A stretch of 64,000 nt of DNA. Origin: Gnetum montanum (taxonomy: Eukaryota; Streptophyta; Gnetopsida; Gnetales; Gnetaceae). The notes under the pieces are model-generated. The model was given only the letters and a program-made list of their open reading frames with translations, did no database searches and was not told the DNA's origin. The position numbers were made by a program, and so were the translations under genes. Positions 44,761 through 56,987 of this stretch are shown here, piece by piece. Every line of letters starts with the position of its first letter. Within the stretch, counting starts at the first letter, position 1. The DNA lies in assembly GCA_015680685.1 (NCBI GenBank), contig MNCI01025409.1:666478-730477 (forward strand). The letters are read 5' to 3'.

Positions 44761-47383
44761 ACAGCAAGCTTAGCACCAACATCACTTTTGAGTGTGAGAT
44801 CAAATGTCACTGCACCATGCTCAAGAGTGCTATGGATAGTGGTATACTAGATGGTAGGTGGAAAGCGAGAGAAGGCATAGGCGATGTACTAGGGATAAAA
44901 AGGGAAAGATAGGATGCAAGTGGGGATATTGTGATGTAAGGACCTCACAATTGATGGTGACCATGGCACCAGAGTGGTTTGCCCTTTGAGCATTGACCTA
45001 TTATCAAGGTGCCTGTGAGATAGTCAATGTGGATTCAAGGCTGGACTGGTTGAGAAATCATAGCACTTTTGGATTACTTGGGGATGTGCTCTGTCCTTTT
45101 TGATTTTTTTGAATGCTTACTATGGAGTGAGATGCTCCCCGTTAAGTGAATTGTGTATGACTTGATGGGCTTCGCTTCACCATTGATGAAATGACATGAT
45201 GTCTGTATGACATATGTTTTCTTCCTAGGATGACTTATATTACATCTACCTAGGCTTTGACTAGTCAATAGAGGCTTCCCACAAGATGACTTATGTTACG
45301 TCCACCTTGGGAAGTTTGGTGTTTGATGAGACATGAAGAGGGTTCTATGCAGCCATAGCATGTGAGTGTCCAAGAGGGTTTACAATCTTGGCTATGCAAC
45401 AAATGAGAGGGTATTGGAATGCAAGAGTGGATATGGGTAGGCTATAATAGGATAAGCAGGAATGTGCACTCTTGAGAGGCTTTGCTAGTCCAATCATGCA
45501 CATTTGAATGCTATGGTGACCTACTACTATGATGAGATGTGCCTTTGCATAATGACTCATGGCTTCATCCTACAAACACAACTCAAAGAAGATAAGAAAA
45601 ATACACAATGAAAAATGCAAATAAAATGCAAGGGGTGAAGATGCTGCAAGTTCTCTAAAGGCTACATTAATGGCAAGTGCTTAAAAGCTAGCAAAAATTA
45701 TGGAGGGCCAATATTCTACGAGTGCTCCAAAGGCTGCACTAGTGACAAGTGCTCCATTCTAAAGCTACAACATGCTTGCTCACATAGTGTAGAAGGTCTT
45801 GGTAGATCATGGCCTTGATTGTTTAAGGTCCTAGTAGACTGTGAACCTAGTTTAAGGTCCTAGCAAACCATGCTATGATAGTTTATAGTCCTAGCAGACG
45901 TGTTGTTCCAGTTTAACATCGTGACCTAAGGACAAATAGAATGTCAGTTTAACGTTGTAGTAGATAAATGCTATGCCAGTTTAGTGTTGTAGCAGATGAA
46001 TGCTATGCCAGTTTAGCATCGTAGTGGATGAGCTACTATGCTAGTTTAGTGTCATAGAAAACATGTGCTTACCATGCTTCGATGAAGTGTGATGATGCAT
46101 GCTAAATGTAGTACAGCTTCAAATATGATGTATGATGATTTTATTGCATTTTCTATGAGTAAGAGAGTCTAGGCCATTGCGAGCTATAGCGAGTCTATTG
46201 TTAGTTCAAAGCCTTGATGGGCTCCATGCTAGTTTAAGGTCATAGTGGGTTTATGTTAGTTTTTGGCCATTTTTGGCCATGGCAATAATTTTAGGATATT
46301 CTGAGCTATTATGGTTGTTTAAGATTATTCTAGGCCCTTGTGTTGCCAATTTAGGATTGTAGCAAACCATTGGCAATAATTTAAGTTTGTTCCAAGCCCT
46401 TGTGGTAGTTTAAAGCCATTATAGGCTGCAGCATTGGAATTGAAAGCAATAGTTTTAGGCCATTCTAGGCTAGGTGGTTTGCTAATTTAAGGGCAATCTA
46501 GACCACAACAATAGTTTAAGACCATCCTGGGCCCTTGTGTTGCCAATTTAAGGCCATAGCAGGCCATTGGGTTATAGAATTAAAGGTAATAGTTTAAAGC
46601 TATTTTGAGCCCTTATGGTAGTTTAAGGCCATTCCAAGGAATAGTGATTGTTTAAATGTGATAGTTTTAGGGCATTTTAGGCCATGACATTGGAGGTAAA
46701 AGTGTTGCCAGTTTTAGGCCATTGTTGGTTGAGGCTGCTAGTTTAAATCCATTTTGGGCACAATGATAGTTTAAGGCCATTCCAGGCCATTATGAAGGGA
46801 TTGAAGGTGATATTTTCAAGTCATTCTAGGTTGCAAACTACTAGTTTAGGGCTATCTTGAACCACAACATTGCCAGTTGAAGGCTATGATAGGACACAAT
46901 GATAGTTTTAGGCCATTCTGGGCCATGCAATGGGGATCAAGGGTGATAGTTTGAGGTCATTTTTGGATGCAACATTGCTAGTTTAAGGCCATAGCAAGCC
47001 ACAACATTGCTAGTTTAAGGCCATGACGGGTCACAACGTTGCTAGTTTAAGGCCTTGGCAGGCCACATGTTGCCAATTTAAGGCCATAGTAGGCTACGTA
47101 TTATTAGCTCTCTCTTTTTTTTAAATTTTTTCTTTTATGATTTTTATGCATTTTTATGTTTTTCATGTGATAAAGTAATAACTGTGGAAATGTAAAGCTA
47201 GTGAATGCATGGATAAGGTAGATGTATAAACTAAGAAATGAAGCTAAATGTAAGTGACATGATATAGTGCAAATGCAATGTAAGTGGGAAGTAAAATGTA
47301 GGATGCGTAGAGGGGAATTGTGGATAGACACCTAGCACATGTTGAACTAAGGGGGTGCCTTAGTTGCATAGTTTCTTCCTAAC
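44761..47383. repeat. Non-coding 3' region and repeat arrays of element C
   Basis: 44761-45785 has no recognisable gene. 45786-46060 has units such as CAGTTTAGCATCGTAGTGGATG (array 3 type). About 46180-47100 has some twenty-five degenerate units GCTAGTTTAAGGCCATNNNGGCCA (array 1 type). 47101-47383 is AT-rich with nothing recognised. The two array types abut where A and B have the antisense gene and pol between them. Confidence 0.75.
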
Positions 47384-50300
47384 CTAGTGTGGATTAGGAG
47401 GTGCATAGGGCTTGAACAGTAATATATGGTATTCTCCTTGACCTTTTCCTACTATGTCAAAGGGTGATTCTACCCAAAGGTCATCCTTTGAGAGGTCATT
47501 GGCTTCCACTGCATGTTTAGGTATGTTAGCCTTATGCATTGCATTGCCTGCTGTAGGTGCATCATTAGGAAATTCAACCTCTAATCCTTGCTCCATATCT
47601 ATGTTATTGATGGCCAAATGGGTAGTGTTATCACCATGGATGATAACTTCATCACCTTCATATGGAAGGTGGATCTCCTAGTGAATCAAAGAGGAAATAA
47701 CTCATGACTAGGCTAGCCAAGGCCTACCCAATATCAGGTTAAATCCTAGCATTTTCTCTATGATAATAAATTCGATAGTGGTGGGGAATTGCTCCCCTAC
47801 TATGAAGGCTATGGCAATGATCCCCCTAACAATGACACGTGATATGTTGAAGGATTTCAGGCACATGGTTTTCATTGGCTTGATTTGGTCTATGAGGCCT
47901 AGCTTGTCTACGATGGTGTATAGTATTACAATTTTTTCCACTCCATCATCAACATGCACCCTATAGATATTTCATTTCCCAACACATATGGTGATGAAAA
48001 TTAGGGTTTTTATGACCTCACCCTTCTCAACATCTACCTTAATTACTTCATCGCAAAATGCTAGAGATGTTGGACTTGATTCCTGTGATGTAGGGGAAAA
48101 TGCCACTACATGGATGGAGTTCTCATATGCTGGGATGTCCTTCATGGTAGAAATGGAGGTCAACATCCATACTAGCACTTCGTACTGGGTAGATGAGATC
48201 ATGATTAGGTCATAGAGGCTCAACATTATATTTTGTTCACTTGAGTGCCTATTTGACTTAGGTTAACAAATCAACGAAGCCCTTGCCATTGTCTACCATT
48301 TTGTTGGCCTTGACTTCCTCCATGTAGACTAAGAGATGAATCTTTCATAGAGGTAACTTAGGCTTTGCTTTCTTGGCCTATTTGGAGGCCTCAATGCTCA
48401 ATTATGGTTTGCTAGTTATGGGCTTTTTAGTTGCTTCGACCATAGGAACTGCAGAGATAGGGACTAGCTTCAGTGGATCAAGAACTCTTTGGTCTCATTG
48501 TTGCTTAGCCATTTCATTTGTGAGGCATTTTTTGGGCCTCTTAAATTTCCATCTAGTGGGTTTACCCAAGTTGTCGATGGAGTTGGCCCTTGGATGAGAA
48601 GGGGCTGATGCATTGCCCACTATCGAGTTTCAAGTAGATGAGGCACTAGCATGTTCTGGCATCCTAATGAAAAACAATAGCTGAGTAGTTGTTGTTGTGA
48701 CATGCTATGGGGCCCTAACCATGAAGGGAGTTGTAGGTTCTTGAGGGGATGCTCTAACAACAAAGGGGACCCTCAAACTTATGGAGGCCGAGGGAACCCT
48801 TGCACCACTAGAGGGCACTCGAACCACAAAAGGTTGCTACACTAGTTCTAACTTGCCATCCATGTTGATGGTATTTATGACATAGCTAGTACCATCCATG
48901 TTTAGAGTGTCATTATACACCCTCATGGATTGGTTCTAGGACCTAACTAGGTTTGCCATGTCAAGCACTAGTTTGCCCCTATCTACCATCCTTTGCTAAT
49001 CATCTTGCAAAGCTTGACAAAAGTCCATTCTATGACTAGAAAATTGGTGGTAATGAAAGAATTGGTCCAGCCTAAAGTGCTATGGGACTAGGGGCTCATT
49101 TGGTGCTACTGAGGTGGGATTCCTTAGCAACTTACAATCCTTGTAGGGCCTTTTGTGGGCATCCTTAGACATTTGCTTATATTATATGCGCTAGCTTTCA
49201 ATAGTTGATTGAAAATCTCTAAAGGTTTCAATGATAATGGGGTGTACTTTGAACGATCCTTGTTCTCAAAGTTGGGCCTTTGGTTGACTTGTGTCATGGC
49301 CACTATAGATGTATGCAGGTTGGTGGCCTTGGGCCCAAAATTGACAATTTTGTGAGCTAGGGCTTTGGGCTGCCTAGTCGTTGGTACTCGGTTAGTTACT
49401 TTAACATGTGTGGCTATCATTGCCACTATTGCATGTTGCTTTCTCGCATGTTGATTTTTGTAGGCCACATAGGCAAGGTCATTGCTAGCTTGCACTGCAT
49501 CTTCTATGCTCTTAGTTTGGGCAAAGGCCTAGCTTAGGTATTGTGGGCCTAAGTAGTACAGTTTTGACTTGATGAAGTCATTAACTGCACCTATGAAGAT
49601 AGTCAAGAGGTGTGCCTTAGTTGTTGACTCTCATATTTCATTTAATGAGGCACTCTAGCATTGGATGAACTTTTGCACAAGCTCTAGGTGGCTCTACTTA
49701 ACCTACATTAGCTAGTCCAAGGTTGCTTTTGGCTTCAAGTTGTATTTGAAGTGCATCACCAACTAGCTTAAGAGGTCTTCTAGAGAGGAAATAGAACCTC
49801 TGGGCAATGCTCGATACCAGTCTAACACTTTGTCAATTAGTGAGATGGTAAACACACACACGATGGTGTGCGACCAAGCTTATAGCAGCAAGCACTCAAA
49901 CATAAACATCACCAAATGCGCGTTGGGATCTCCTTCATCATTGTACTTGGTGAAATGAGGTAGTGGAACTTTAGTTGGCAGAGTTAGGGGTGGGACTACA
50001 AAACGTACAGGGTCATCTTGGTAGAAGTCCACCACCTTGATGGTTTCAGAGAAAGTGGCTTTGAGTCACCTTAGCTCCTCCATAAAACTTTGGATTAGCT
50101 AGAATGCCTGATCGAAGTTTTGAGATGCACCAACCAGTTGCATTGGCTATGCTATTTGCTATGTTGGTTGTATGGCCAAAGGCTGGATTACCAGTTGTGA
50201 AGCCATATGATGTAGTTGATATGTCGGCTATGATATGGATTTAGTGATTGGAGCAAGCCATGCATGTGTGGGTTGAACTAATGCCAAGGACGCTGATGAA

Positions 50301-50880
50301 ATAGGTAGGATGTAGGGTGCTTACGTTTTTTGGGGCCTGGAGATAGGCCATGCATGAACGTAGGGCTAAGCTAACATGATTGTTGCTAGCAAAGATGGCT
50401 GGGTAGGTTGAGATGATGCCATGAAGAGAAAGTTAAATGGAGTTGTTGCATCATACTGCATGTATTGTGTTTGATGCCTTACAACTATAGGCATCAACCT
50501 AAGCTTGATGGAGTGAGAAGGTGATGATGGTGTAGTAATTGTCTCAGGGAGGATAGGTGAACTAACCCAAGGAGGGGTTGGACTAGGGATTGCTTGTTGG
50601 AAGATGGTGGGAAAGGGAGGCTCATGTTCAAAGTGAGTTTCGAACTTGTCTACTTCCTCATATAAGGCTTCCTCATAGTTAGTCCCTACGTCTTGCTCAC
50701 CTACTCAGATTAGCTAGGACAACAACCAGTGGTGGGACTCTGTGAGGGGGATGATGTTGAATGAGGAAGGAATATACTTCCATCCATCCTTGTGGATTAA
50801 TTCAAACTCTCATTTTGCCTCCATTTAAAAGTGATCTATAGGAAACCCTACTTAGATATTTGTGCATATGAAGTTGTATT
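47384..50880 (-). pseudogene. gag: Gag-protease of element C
   Basis: The 3' part (47384-47617, INNIDMEQGLEV to APPNPH) is the protease tail. Protease at 47708-47959 has MHVDDGVEKIV and FNLILGRPWLA. Gag includes the 49124-49495 frame (NDLAYVAYKN, FENKDRSKYTPLSLKPLEI) and a capsid-like part around 49530-50030. In the zinc-knuckle position near 49040 the first Cys reads Phe (FFHYHQFSSHRMDFC). The N-terminal edge is approximate. Stops are common. It is clearly homologous to A and B gag-protease but more diverged. Confidence 0.72.
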
Positions 50881-50975
50881 GCTCATTACTGAGTGNTCCT
50901 CCATTTAAAAGTGATCTATAGGCAACCCTACTTAGATCTTTATGCATATGAAGTTGTATTGCTCAGTACTAAGTG
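50818..50975. repeat. 78-base direct duplication around a single N
   Basis: 50818-50895 and 50898-50975 are near-identical (about six differences), joined by an N at 50896. This looks like a contig join that kept both overlapping ends, or two haplotypes, rather than biology. Confidence 0.75.
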
Positions 50976-51510
50976 TAGCCTACTCTAGGTCTTGGCCGCA
51001 TAGTCTAAGGGATTACCTTGGCCCCACCATCATGAGATTTGTAGGGTTATCAATCCTAGTCTCTTGTGGATAGGTAAGATCTCAAGTGCATTTGAAACTG
51101 AAATCAGAGGTTGATCCAAGTTCATGGTTGTAGATCAATATGTAAAAGGAAATTGTAGAGGTTGCTGGCTATAGAATATAGTGGACCAAGTTAAAGCTAA
51201 CTCTATTTTGACCGATACTGCTGACTATGCTCTCCATTGTGGAGAGCTAACTACACTGTCTATGCTGACTATGCTCTCTACTGTGAAGAGCCAACTAAAC
51301 TCTTCATGATAGAGAGTTGAATATGCTATCTATGCTAGAGATGAATACACTCTAATTGAAGACAATGGGAACTTAGCAAAATAATGGATCAATGAATAAG
51401 TATGGTCTTGAGGGGACCAACTCTATGGTCCAATTTACACTGATGGATCAGTGAATAAGTATGGTGCAGAGAGCTCATGAAACAACCTTAAGGGAGTGTT
51501 AAAAAGGGGT

Positions 51511-51530
51511 TGGCCCTCCTTCTAGCATCA
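51511..51530 (-). other. Primer-binding site of element C
   Basis: On the minus strand TGATGCTAGAAGGAGGGCCA, six bases after the LTR end. It equals the B site with one G-to-A change. Confidence 0.7.
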
Positions 51531-51536
51531 GAAAAC

Positions 51537-52353
51537 TATAATGACTAAAAACATTGGTGGCCAAAATACCAAGAGGTTTACAAGTGCACAGCCTAACCCC
51601 AAATCCATGCAAAGGCTTGCTAGAGGTAGAGATGGAGTCCCTTCAATGATCTTGTCAATAGAATAGGGACTTACTAGATGTAACCAGGGTGTAGCATGAT
51701 TAACTGCAATGCTAATGAAAAATAGTTCTAAGTGTTCAAATGGTGTTGAATGTACTTAAGTTTTTCAAAAATAATGAGGGCATCAACATGCAAGGACCAC
51801 TGCCTAAGCATAGTTGTAGGCACAACTATGTGATGAATCAACTAAAAATGCAAATGAAATGCTAAAAATGCAAAAAAGAGAGAGAAGTAGAACACCACCC
51901 CAAATGGGGTTAAGTATAGTTAACACCAATGGGTTAGAAGGTACATGGGGTACAACAGGTGTAGTGGAGAGCATAGTTATAGTCTTTGAGGTGTCTAGCT
52001 ACAAAGACTGGTGCTCACTAGGGTGTTTGCACTTATTGGGTTGGCCGCTATGGTGTACTATGGGCTGTAGTGTTCTACTAGGTTATGGTGAGGCTGTAAT
52101 GGTGCTATGGTCATTTGCAACTTCACCAAATGCTAACCCAAAAATTTACCAATCCTTGATTTACCAAAATGCCAATACAATGGAGGATGTAAGAGATAGA
52201 AAGATTCCATCGACTACACTCATCAAGGGTGAGTTTACTACATTGGTGTGTCGTTGTTATGTTGTGGAGGCTGTCAAAGGCTATTCTAGCTGACTGCGCT
52301 CTCCACTAAGGGTTAATTGCACTCTAGGATAGTGGAGAGCATAGTCTTGAGAC
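51537..52353 (-). repeat. 5' LTR of element C, first part
   Basis: It aligns with 43314-44290 of the 3' LTR, with a deletion near 52165 that removed the TATA-box region. The apparent 144-codon frame at 51859-52293 is LTR sequence, not a gene. It stops at GAGAC, where foreign sequence starting TGTTGGCAC begins. Confidence 0.8.
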
Positions 52354-55300
52354 TGTTGGCACATTTGGCCATTTCATGGAACAACAAAAGTAGATACTAG
52401 AAAAAGGAAATGGTCAGAGAGAAGCTTATACAAATCATGTACTTATCGATATATTATCAGCACTTTTTATCAAAGAAAGTATTTAGGTATGCGGCTAAAA
52501 TGATGTTTCAAAATTTGCCCAAAAATTTTAAAGCCTATTCTAGAGCAGCCAGGAATCACACTACCCATAATCCACGTTAAAAAAATTTTTAAAAAAAGAG
52601 AATGGAAGAAGACTCTGGCAGACAAATAGGTGAGCGTAGCCATAATATTTTTTTTTTAAAAAAATAGAACTGTGGCAGCAGCAACTTCCCAAGTTGTGCA
52701 ATCCAAGACGGACAGAAGCTCCTGAACCACAACAAAGTCTTTGGTCCAACCTCCTTTTACTGCAGAATAATTCACCAGTACCTCGTATACGTATTTCCAT
52801 AGTGAATATTAAGGCGTTGAGGACTGTTCTGGACGCTTATCTACCTTAATTAACCCTGATTCTATTTCTCGCATTTCTGCCATCATCGCTACTCTTCATG
52901 TTCAAGTGCAAGGGAATACCTGCATAGAGCGATTCAACATTGTAAATCAAGTGGAGCAGCAACCCAGCAAGATCATCAGCATTATGGGCCAATCAATCTT
53001 ACCTCGAGCCACGTTCTTCATTAGTTTTTTCGCCCTCAAGTTTTTTGGAGCAGTGGACTGGAGTTATCGTGTGTTGTTCCACTGGTTGAATTTAATGTCA
53101 AGAAAAAGTTTTTGTGCAAGATGGAGGAGGACATTCGTGAGGCATGGAAGCTATCTAGGTTGTCGTCTGTCACCAAGGTTCCTGTCAATATGCTCATCAT
53201 CACCATTACTCTCTATTACTCTGTCCAAAGAAAAAGAAAAAATAGAATGAATGTATTCGTGAGTTATAATATTTTTTTTTTCAATTTGGTATGGCATGAC
53301 AAAAAAAAGAGTAAACTAAGATTTGCTTGAAAGAAATAGAAAAAGTGGTCCATGGGCTGTATCCCGTGTTGTGAGCGCTCTTCAGTGGTGATTCAAAAAC
53401 GCAGAGGGAGCATATGTCTGTTTTAATGGGAAATCGTAGTAGAGGCTAAGACATTCTATGATTTTAGAGAGAGAGGAAGAGAGAGCGTAGGATGTATAAA
53501 TCATAGTAGTATCAATGCTTTGTTTACGTCAATGTCGCCATGAATGACAAAGAAGAGAAAAACTAGCATAACCATCATAGGTCTACCTTTGGAAGACCGC
53601 ACTAACACGCCTGCTCCTTCATTGCAGTCCACAACAAGAGCATGCGGCGTTTCATATTCCAGCAGTCCAATAATGTTCACTAAGTGCAACTCGTAAAGAA
53701 AGAAAACAGAGTAGTTTTCTAGATTCTCTGCCAGCAGTAGTAGAGAAACAGCAGCCGTGCAGGTAGAAGACAAGGTTGCAGCAGCAACATGGTGATAAAA
53801 GGTGCAACATGGCAAGGTCTTGTTTTGCTGTAGCAGATGGAGGGGAAATAGCACTAAAGATTGATGAAATAAAAATATTGAAGTTAACAGAATAGATGCA
53901 TGTTTTTAAGCACAGAATAGAGACAATGCAGGCAAAACCAATGGCCAAAAGTGAAGCCAATCTGCAGCAAATACTGAAGAAAATACAAATGGGCATTGCC
54001 TGCACATAGCAGTATCTCGATGGCAATGGTTAAAGATTGATGCCTGGGACAAAGAATTCTGGAGAATTCCATTTACGAAAATTTTAGACTTTGGCTAAGT
54101 AAAAATAATAAAATTCATCATTGGAGATCATGAGAAAAACAACGTGCCTGCACCCAGTGGCACCATTGCTGGTTGTACACTTAACTAGGGAGACCTGCAC
54201 CATTAACGATTACCATTCTGGTGGATGTTGGAATTGCGATGAATGTCTATCTACGAAGATGAAGGTAACATCAACACATCACCTCCTTTGGTTAAAAGAA
54301 ACCGAAGTTGATGCCACTGCCGATGCCTGCTGTTTCGATGGTGCTGTTACAAAAATGGAGAAGACATTGTTCCAGATGTGAAATGCAGCTGCCACCACTT
54401 GTTTTGCTATCTAAAATAATATGAGGAATTCAAGGAAGAAGGGATAGAGAAACAAAGGACAGAACCATCGTAAGTTGCACATCAATGATACCTTGGATTT
54501 CACAATGGCAAGTGTTGTTATCGACTATTTTAAGTCCCCTTAACTATAACACAGAAAAATTAAATTAAAATTAATTAATTTAGATATGCATAATGTTAGA
54601 TATACATATTGCATTGAGAAAAAAGAAAAAAGATATTTTTGGGATATTTTCGGGGTATTTGTGTAACTAAAAGGGGATATTTAGTTAGTATCCATTTTAT
54701 TACTTTCACAAGAATTACTAGGGCTTAATAACTTTAGTAATTAAAATCCTAAATAAAATAATTAAAATAAATTAGGAGATCCTGAATTTATTTTTATTAT
54801 GTAGGCTATTGCTTATAAAAGCAATATTTGTAATATTTGCACATGCCAATGTTAGCATGATTTCCTCCTAACTTTATGTATAAGTTACAACTTCCTAACT
54901 TGTTGGGCAAGTAATATCCTAACTTGTTGGGCAAGTTATAACTTCCTTACTTGGGAGAGAAGTTAGCTAAGATATTTTGAAATGTGTAACTACCTTTTGA
55001 TCCTTATAAAAAGGCTTCAGGGGTAAGAAGAAAGATATAGCACTTGGAGCTCTCACTTGGAGACACACTTTGGGTCTTGGAAGAGCATTGTAAAGAAGAA
55101 ATTGTGAAAGATTGCTTGTAAGATGACTTGCTAAAGAAAAGCTTCCAGCCTCTTTATCATAGTCCTATGAGTTATGCTTATTATTTTTTATTTTGTTTAA
55201 ATTTTTTAGCTAGTGGTTTACATAGTATCATGCTTGGCAAGTAATTTTGGGATTTTTAGATTATTTTTATAGTTCTTGTTGCACGATAGAAATTTCTATT

Positions 55301-56054
55301 AAAATTTTTCCATAGAAGCGCTTTTGTTTAAAAGCCTTAAGAGCATTTTAGTAGTGAATTTTATTATTTTGCAACTCATAAGAACTGCTATTGAGATTGT
55401 TGTAAGAGAGCCTTTGCTTGTAGTCATGCCGTTGAACGATTCAATAGTCAAGAGGGTTCAGAAAATCTTTGGTATTTTGATGGGACCAAAATAGCTTCTT
55501 TTATCTTTAAAGTGAATCTCCATGGTATTTCAATCAGAAATTGTCAAGTTTTTTGAAGGTTCTGCTGAATGCAATTATTGACGTTCATTATCTAGCCAAA
55601 ATGGATTCTTGTACGTGATAGTTTACGCAACAATTTTTGGTAGCATAGTAGGATTGTCTTGAAGAAATTGCTTATTTGAACCTTGGAAGTTTGAACAATT
55701 TGTAGTTATTGAATTTGGTATAGCTTTATTGCAAAGTGTTTACTTGTATCATTTTACCTTGTTTAAATATTTGAGATCTTTACACAAATATGCTTTCTTT
55801 TCTATCTATTTCCATTGAATCTTGCTCTATTTCTAGTTTTCTTGTGGAACAATCTCTTTCTCTGGGGAAAATTAGAAGTAGATTCACGGAGTTGTGCTTA
55901 AATATTTTTGCAAAAATTTATTTGTTACAAGTAGGTATTATAAGGGCTGCGTAGATTAAGCAATTGAACAAAATAGGAACTCTCAACAACTCATAGTACT
56001 TGGCAAAGTTGGATGAATCTCTTTAAGATAAGTCATTTGTAGTTTACGCACAAC
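52354..56054. mobile_element. Unclassified insertion in C's 5' LTR
   Basis: 3.7 kb unrelated to C separates two parts of its LTR. It is AT-rich, with no frame that resembles a known protein. Within it, 54513-55632 looks like an LTR. The right edge coincides with an N at 56055, and about 160 bases of the C LTR expected there are missing, so the true right end is not resolved. Confidence 0.55.
54513..55632 (+). repeat. Possible LTR inside the insertion
   Basis: The segment starts TGTTGTTATC and ends ACGCAACA (TGTTG/CAACA termini). It has a TATA-like CTTATAAAAAGGC at about 55005-55017. Five bases after its end comes TGGTAGCATAGTAGG, similar to the initiator-Met primer site TGGTATCAGAGC. The layout suggests a 5' LTR of a Ty1/copia-type or other element. 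No second copy or coding part is seen. Confidence 0.4.
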
Positions 56055-56055
56055 N

Positions 56056-56310
56056 TAGTCTGGGACTTGCCAAAACTTGTGAAAAGCTACTATTTTATTA
56101 ACTACACTCTCTACTTGAGGCTGACTATGCTACGAAGTAGTGGAGAGTGTAGCCCTAGGACTTAGAAAAAAAATCTATAAAAAACTTGCTCCTTGCTAAC
56201 TATGCTCTCTATGAGAGGCTAACTACACTCTCAACTAGGGTCGAGCATAGTCTCAACACTTAGCCAAATTTGTAGTTGAAATGCTGTAGTCCAAATTTGG
56301 TGGTGTTTCA
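56056..56310 (-). repeat. 5' LTR of element C, second part
   Basis: It resumes with TAGTCTGGGACTTGCC and aligns with 44450-44693, ending GGTGTTTCA with the target copy TACTT next to it. Confidence 0.85.
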
Positions 56311-56315
56311 TACTT

Positions 56316-56818
56316 TACATGTACTTAGTTAATATTTATGTTTCCATGCATATTAATGAATTGGCATAATGTTCATGATCAATTTCGAGCATAAACATGT
56401 TTTTTCATGCTAATCCCATTAGTATTATTACTTGGTTCACCAAATAGCATAACACTTGGTGATTCTACTAGTGGATACGTGGGTTCAAGATATGTATGGA
56501 AAGCTAGGAATGGACACTCATCACTTGTAGGCTATTTTAGACTTTATCTTTCTATTGTGAATTAGATTAAATATTTGATTTCTTTATTATCATTAGAAGT
56601 AGCATAAGTCCAAAACAATATCAAGAATCATATGCCTCACTCTGGACTAAAAAATATGTGACAAAGTTACCACTTGTTCAAGTGGGAAGACAAAAAACTA
56701 TGATCAAGGCATAACAATCTAGATGCTACAACTAGTCCTAGCCATGGAATTTGATCATATCATGCATGAACACTTGTGATTCATATGGTTGGGTATATGG
56801 GGTACTCATTTCTCATCA
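56316..56818 (+). repeat. 3' LTR of element G, second part
   Basis: It continues the LTR cut at 43313 (TACATGTACTTAGTTAATATTTATG) and ends TCTCATCA. It is followed by CCTTC, nearly equal to the CCTTA before the 5' LTR. Confidence 0.85.
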
Positions 56819-56823
56819 CCTTC

Positions 56824-56987
56824 TAACAACTATGGTAACCTTATAAATCAAATAATATTAAAATATTAAAGTAATCAATCTCCCATGGTTACAACTTAGC
56901 CAAAGTGTAATTTCCCAACAAGATAAAGGACCTAAACATTATAAGTTACATATCACATGTTAATTATTGGTATTGTTGTAATAACAT
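56824..56987. other. Flank right of element G
   Basis: AT-rich, no frame. It may continue the LTR-like tail interrupted at 18711. Confidence 0.3.

Larger units (their letters stand above)
43314..56310 (-). mobile_element. Non-autonomous Tat-like element C (gag-protease only)
   Basis: LTRs are 43314-44693 and 51537-56310 (the latter interrupted). The target duplication TACTT is perfect at 43309-43313 and 56311-56315. On the minus strand the order is LTR, primer site, gag, protease, a long repeat array, hairpin/polypurine tract, LTR. RT, RNase H, integrase and the antisense gene are all missing. The repeat unit CTAGTTTAAGGCCAT takes their place. Movement would have needed enzymes from a relative. 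Confidence 0.87.
18712..56823 (+). mobile_element. Athila-like element G, gag only, split by B and C
   Basis: LTRs are 18717-19600 and 42917-43313 plus 56316-56818. The flanks are CCTTA (18712-18716) and CCTTC (56819-56823), a 5-base target duplication with one mismatch. Without the insertions (B with its CCTAT duplication, C with TACTT) the element is about 6.8 kb: LTR, primer site, a gag-like frame, non-coding DNA, LTR. I find no protease, RT or integrase, so it would have depended on a related autonomous element. Confidence 0.8.

Noticed and set aside
51859-52293. 144-codon plus-strand frame
   Set aside because: It lies wholly in the C LTR and is broken in the other LTR copy.
53112-54381. 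Short frames (72-124 codons) in the insertion within C
   Set aside because: No similarity to a known domain, overlapping on both strands, composition as in the surrounding non-coding DNA.
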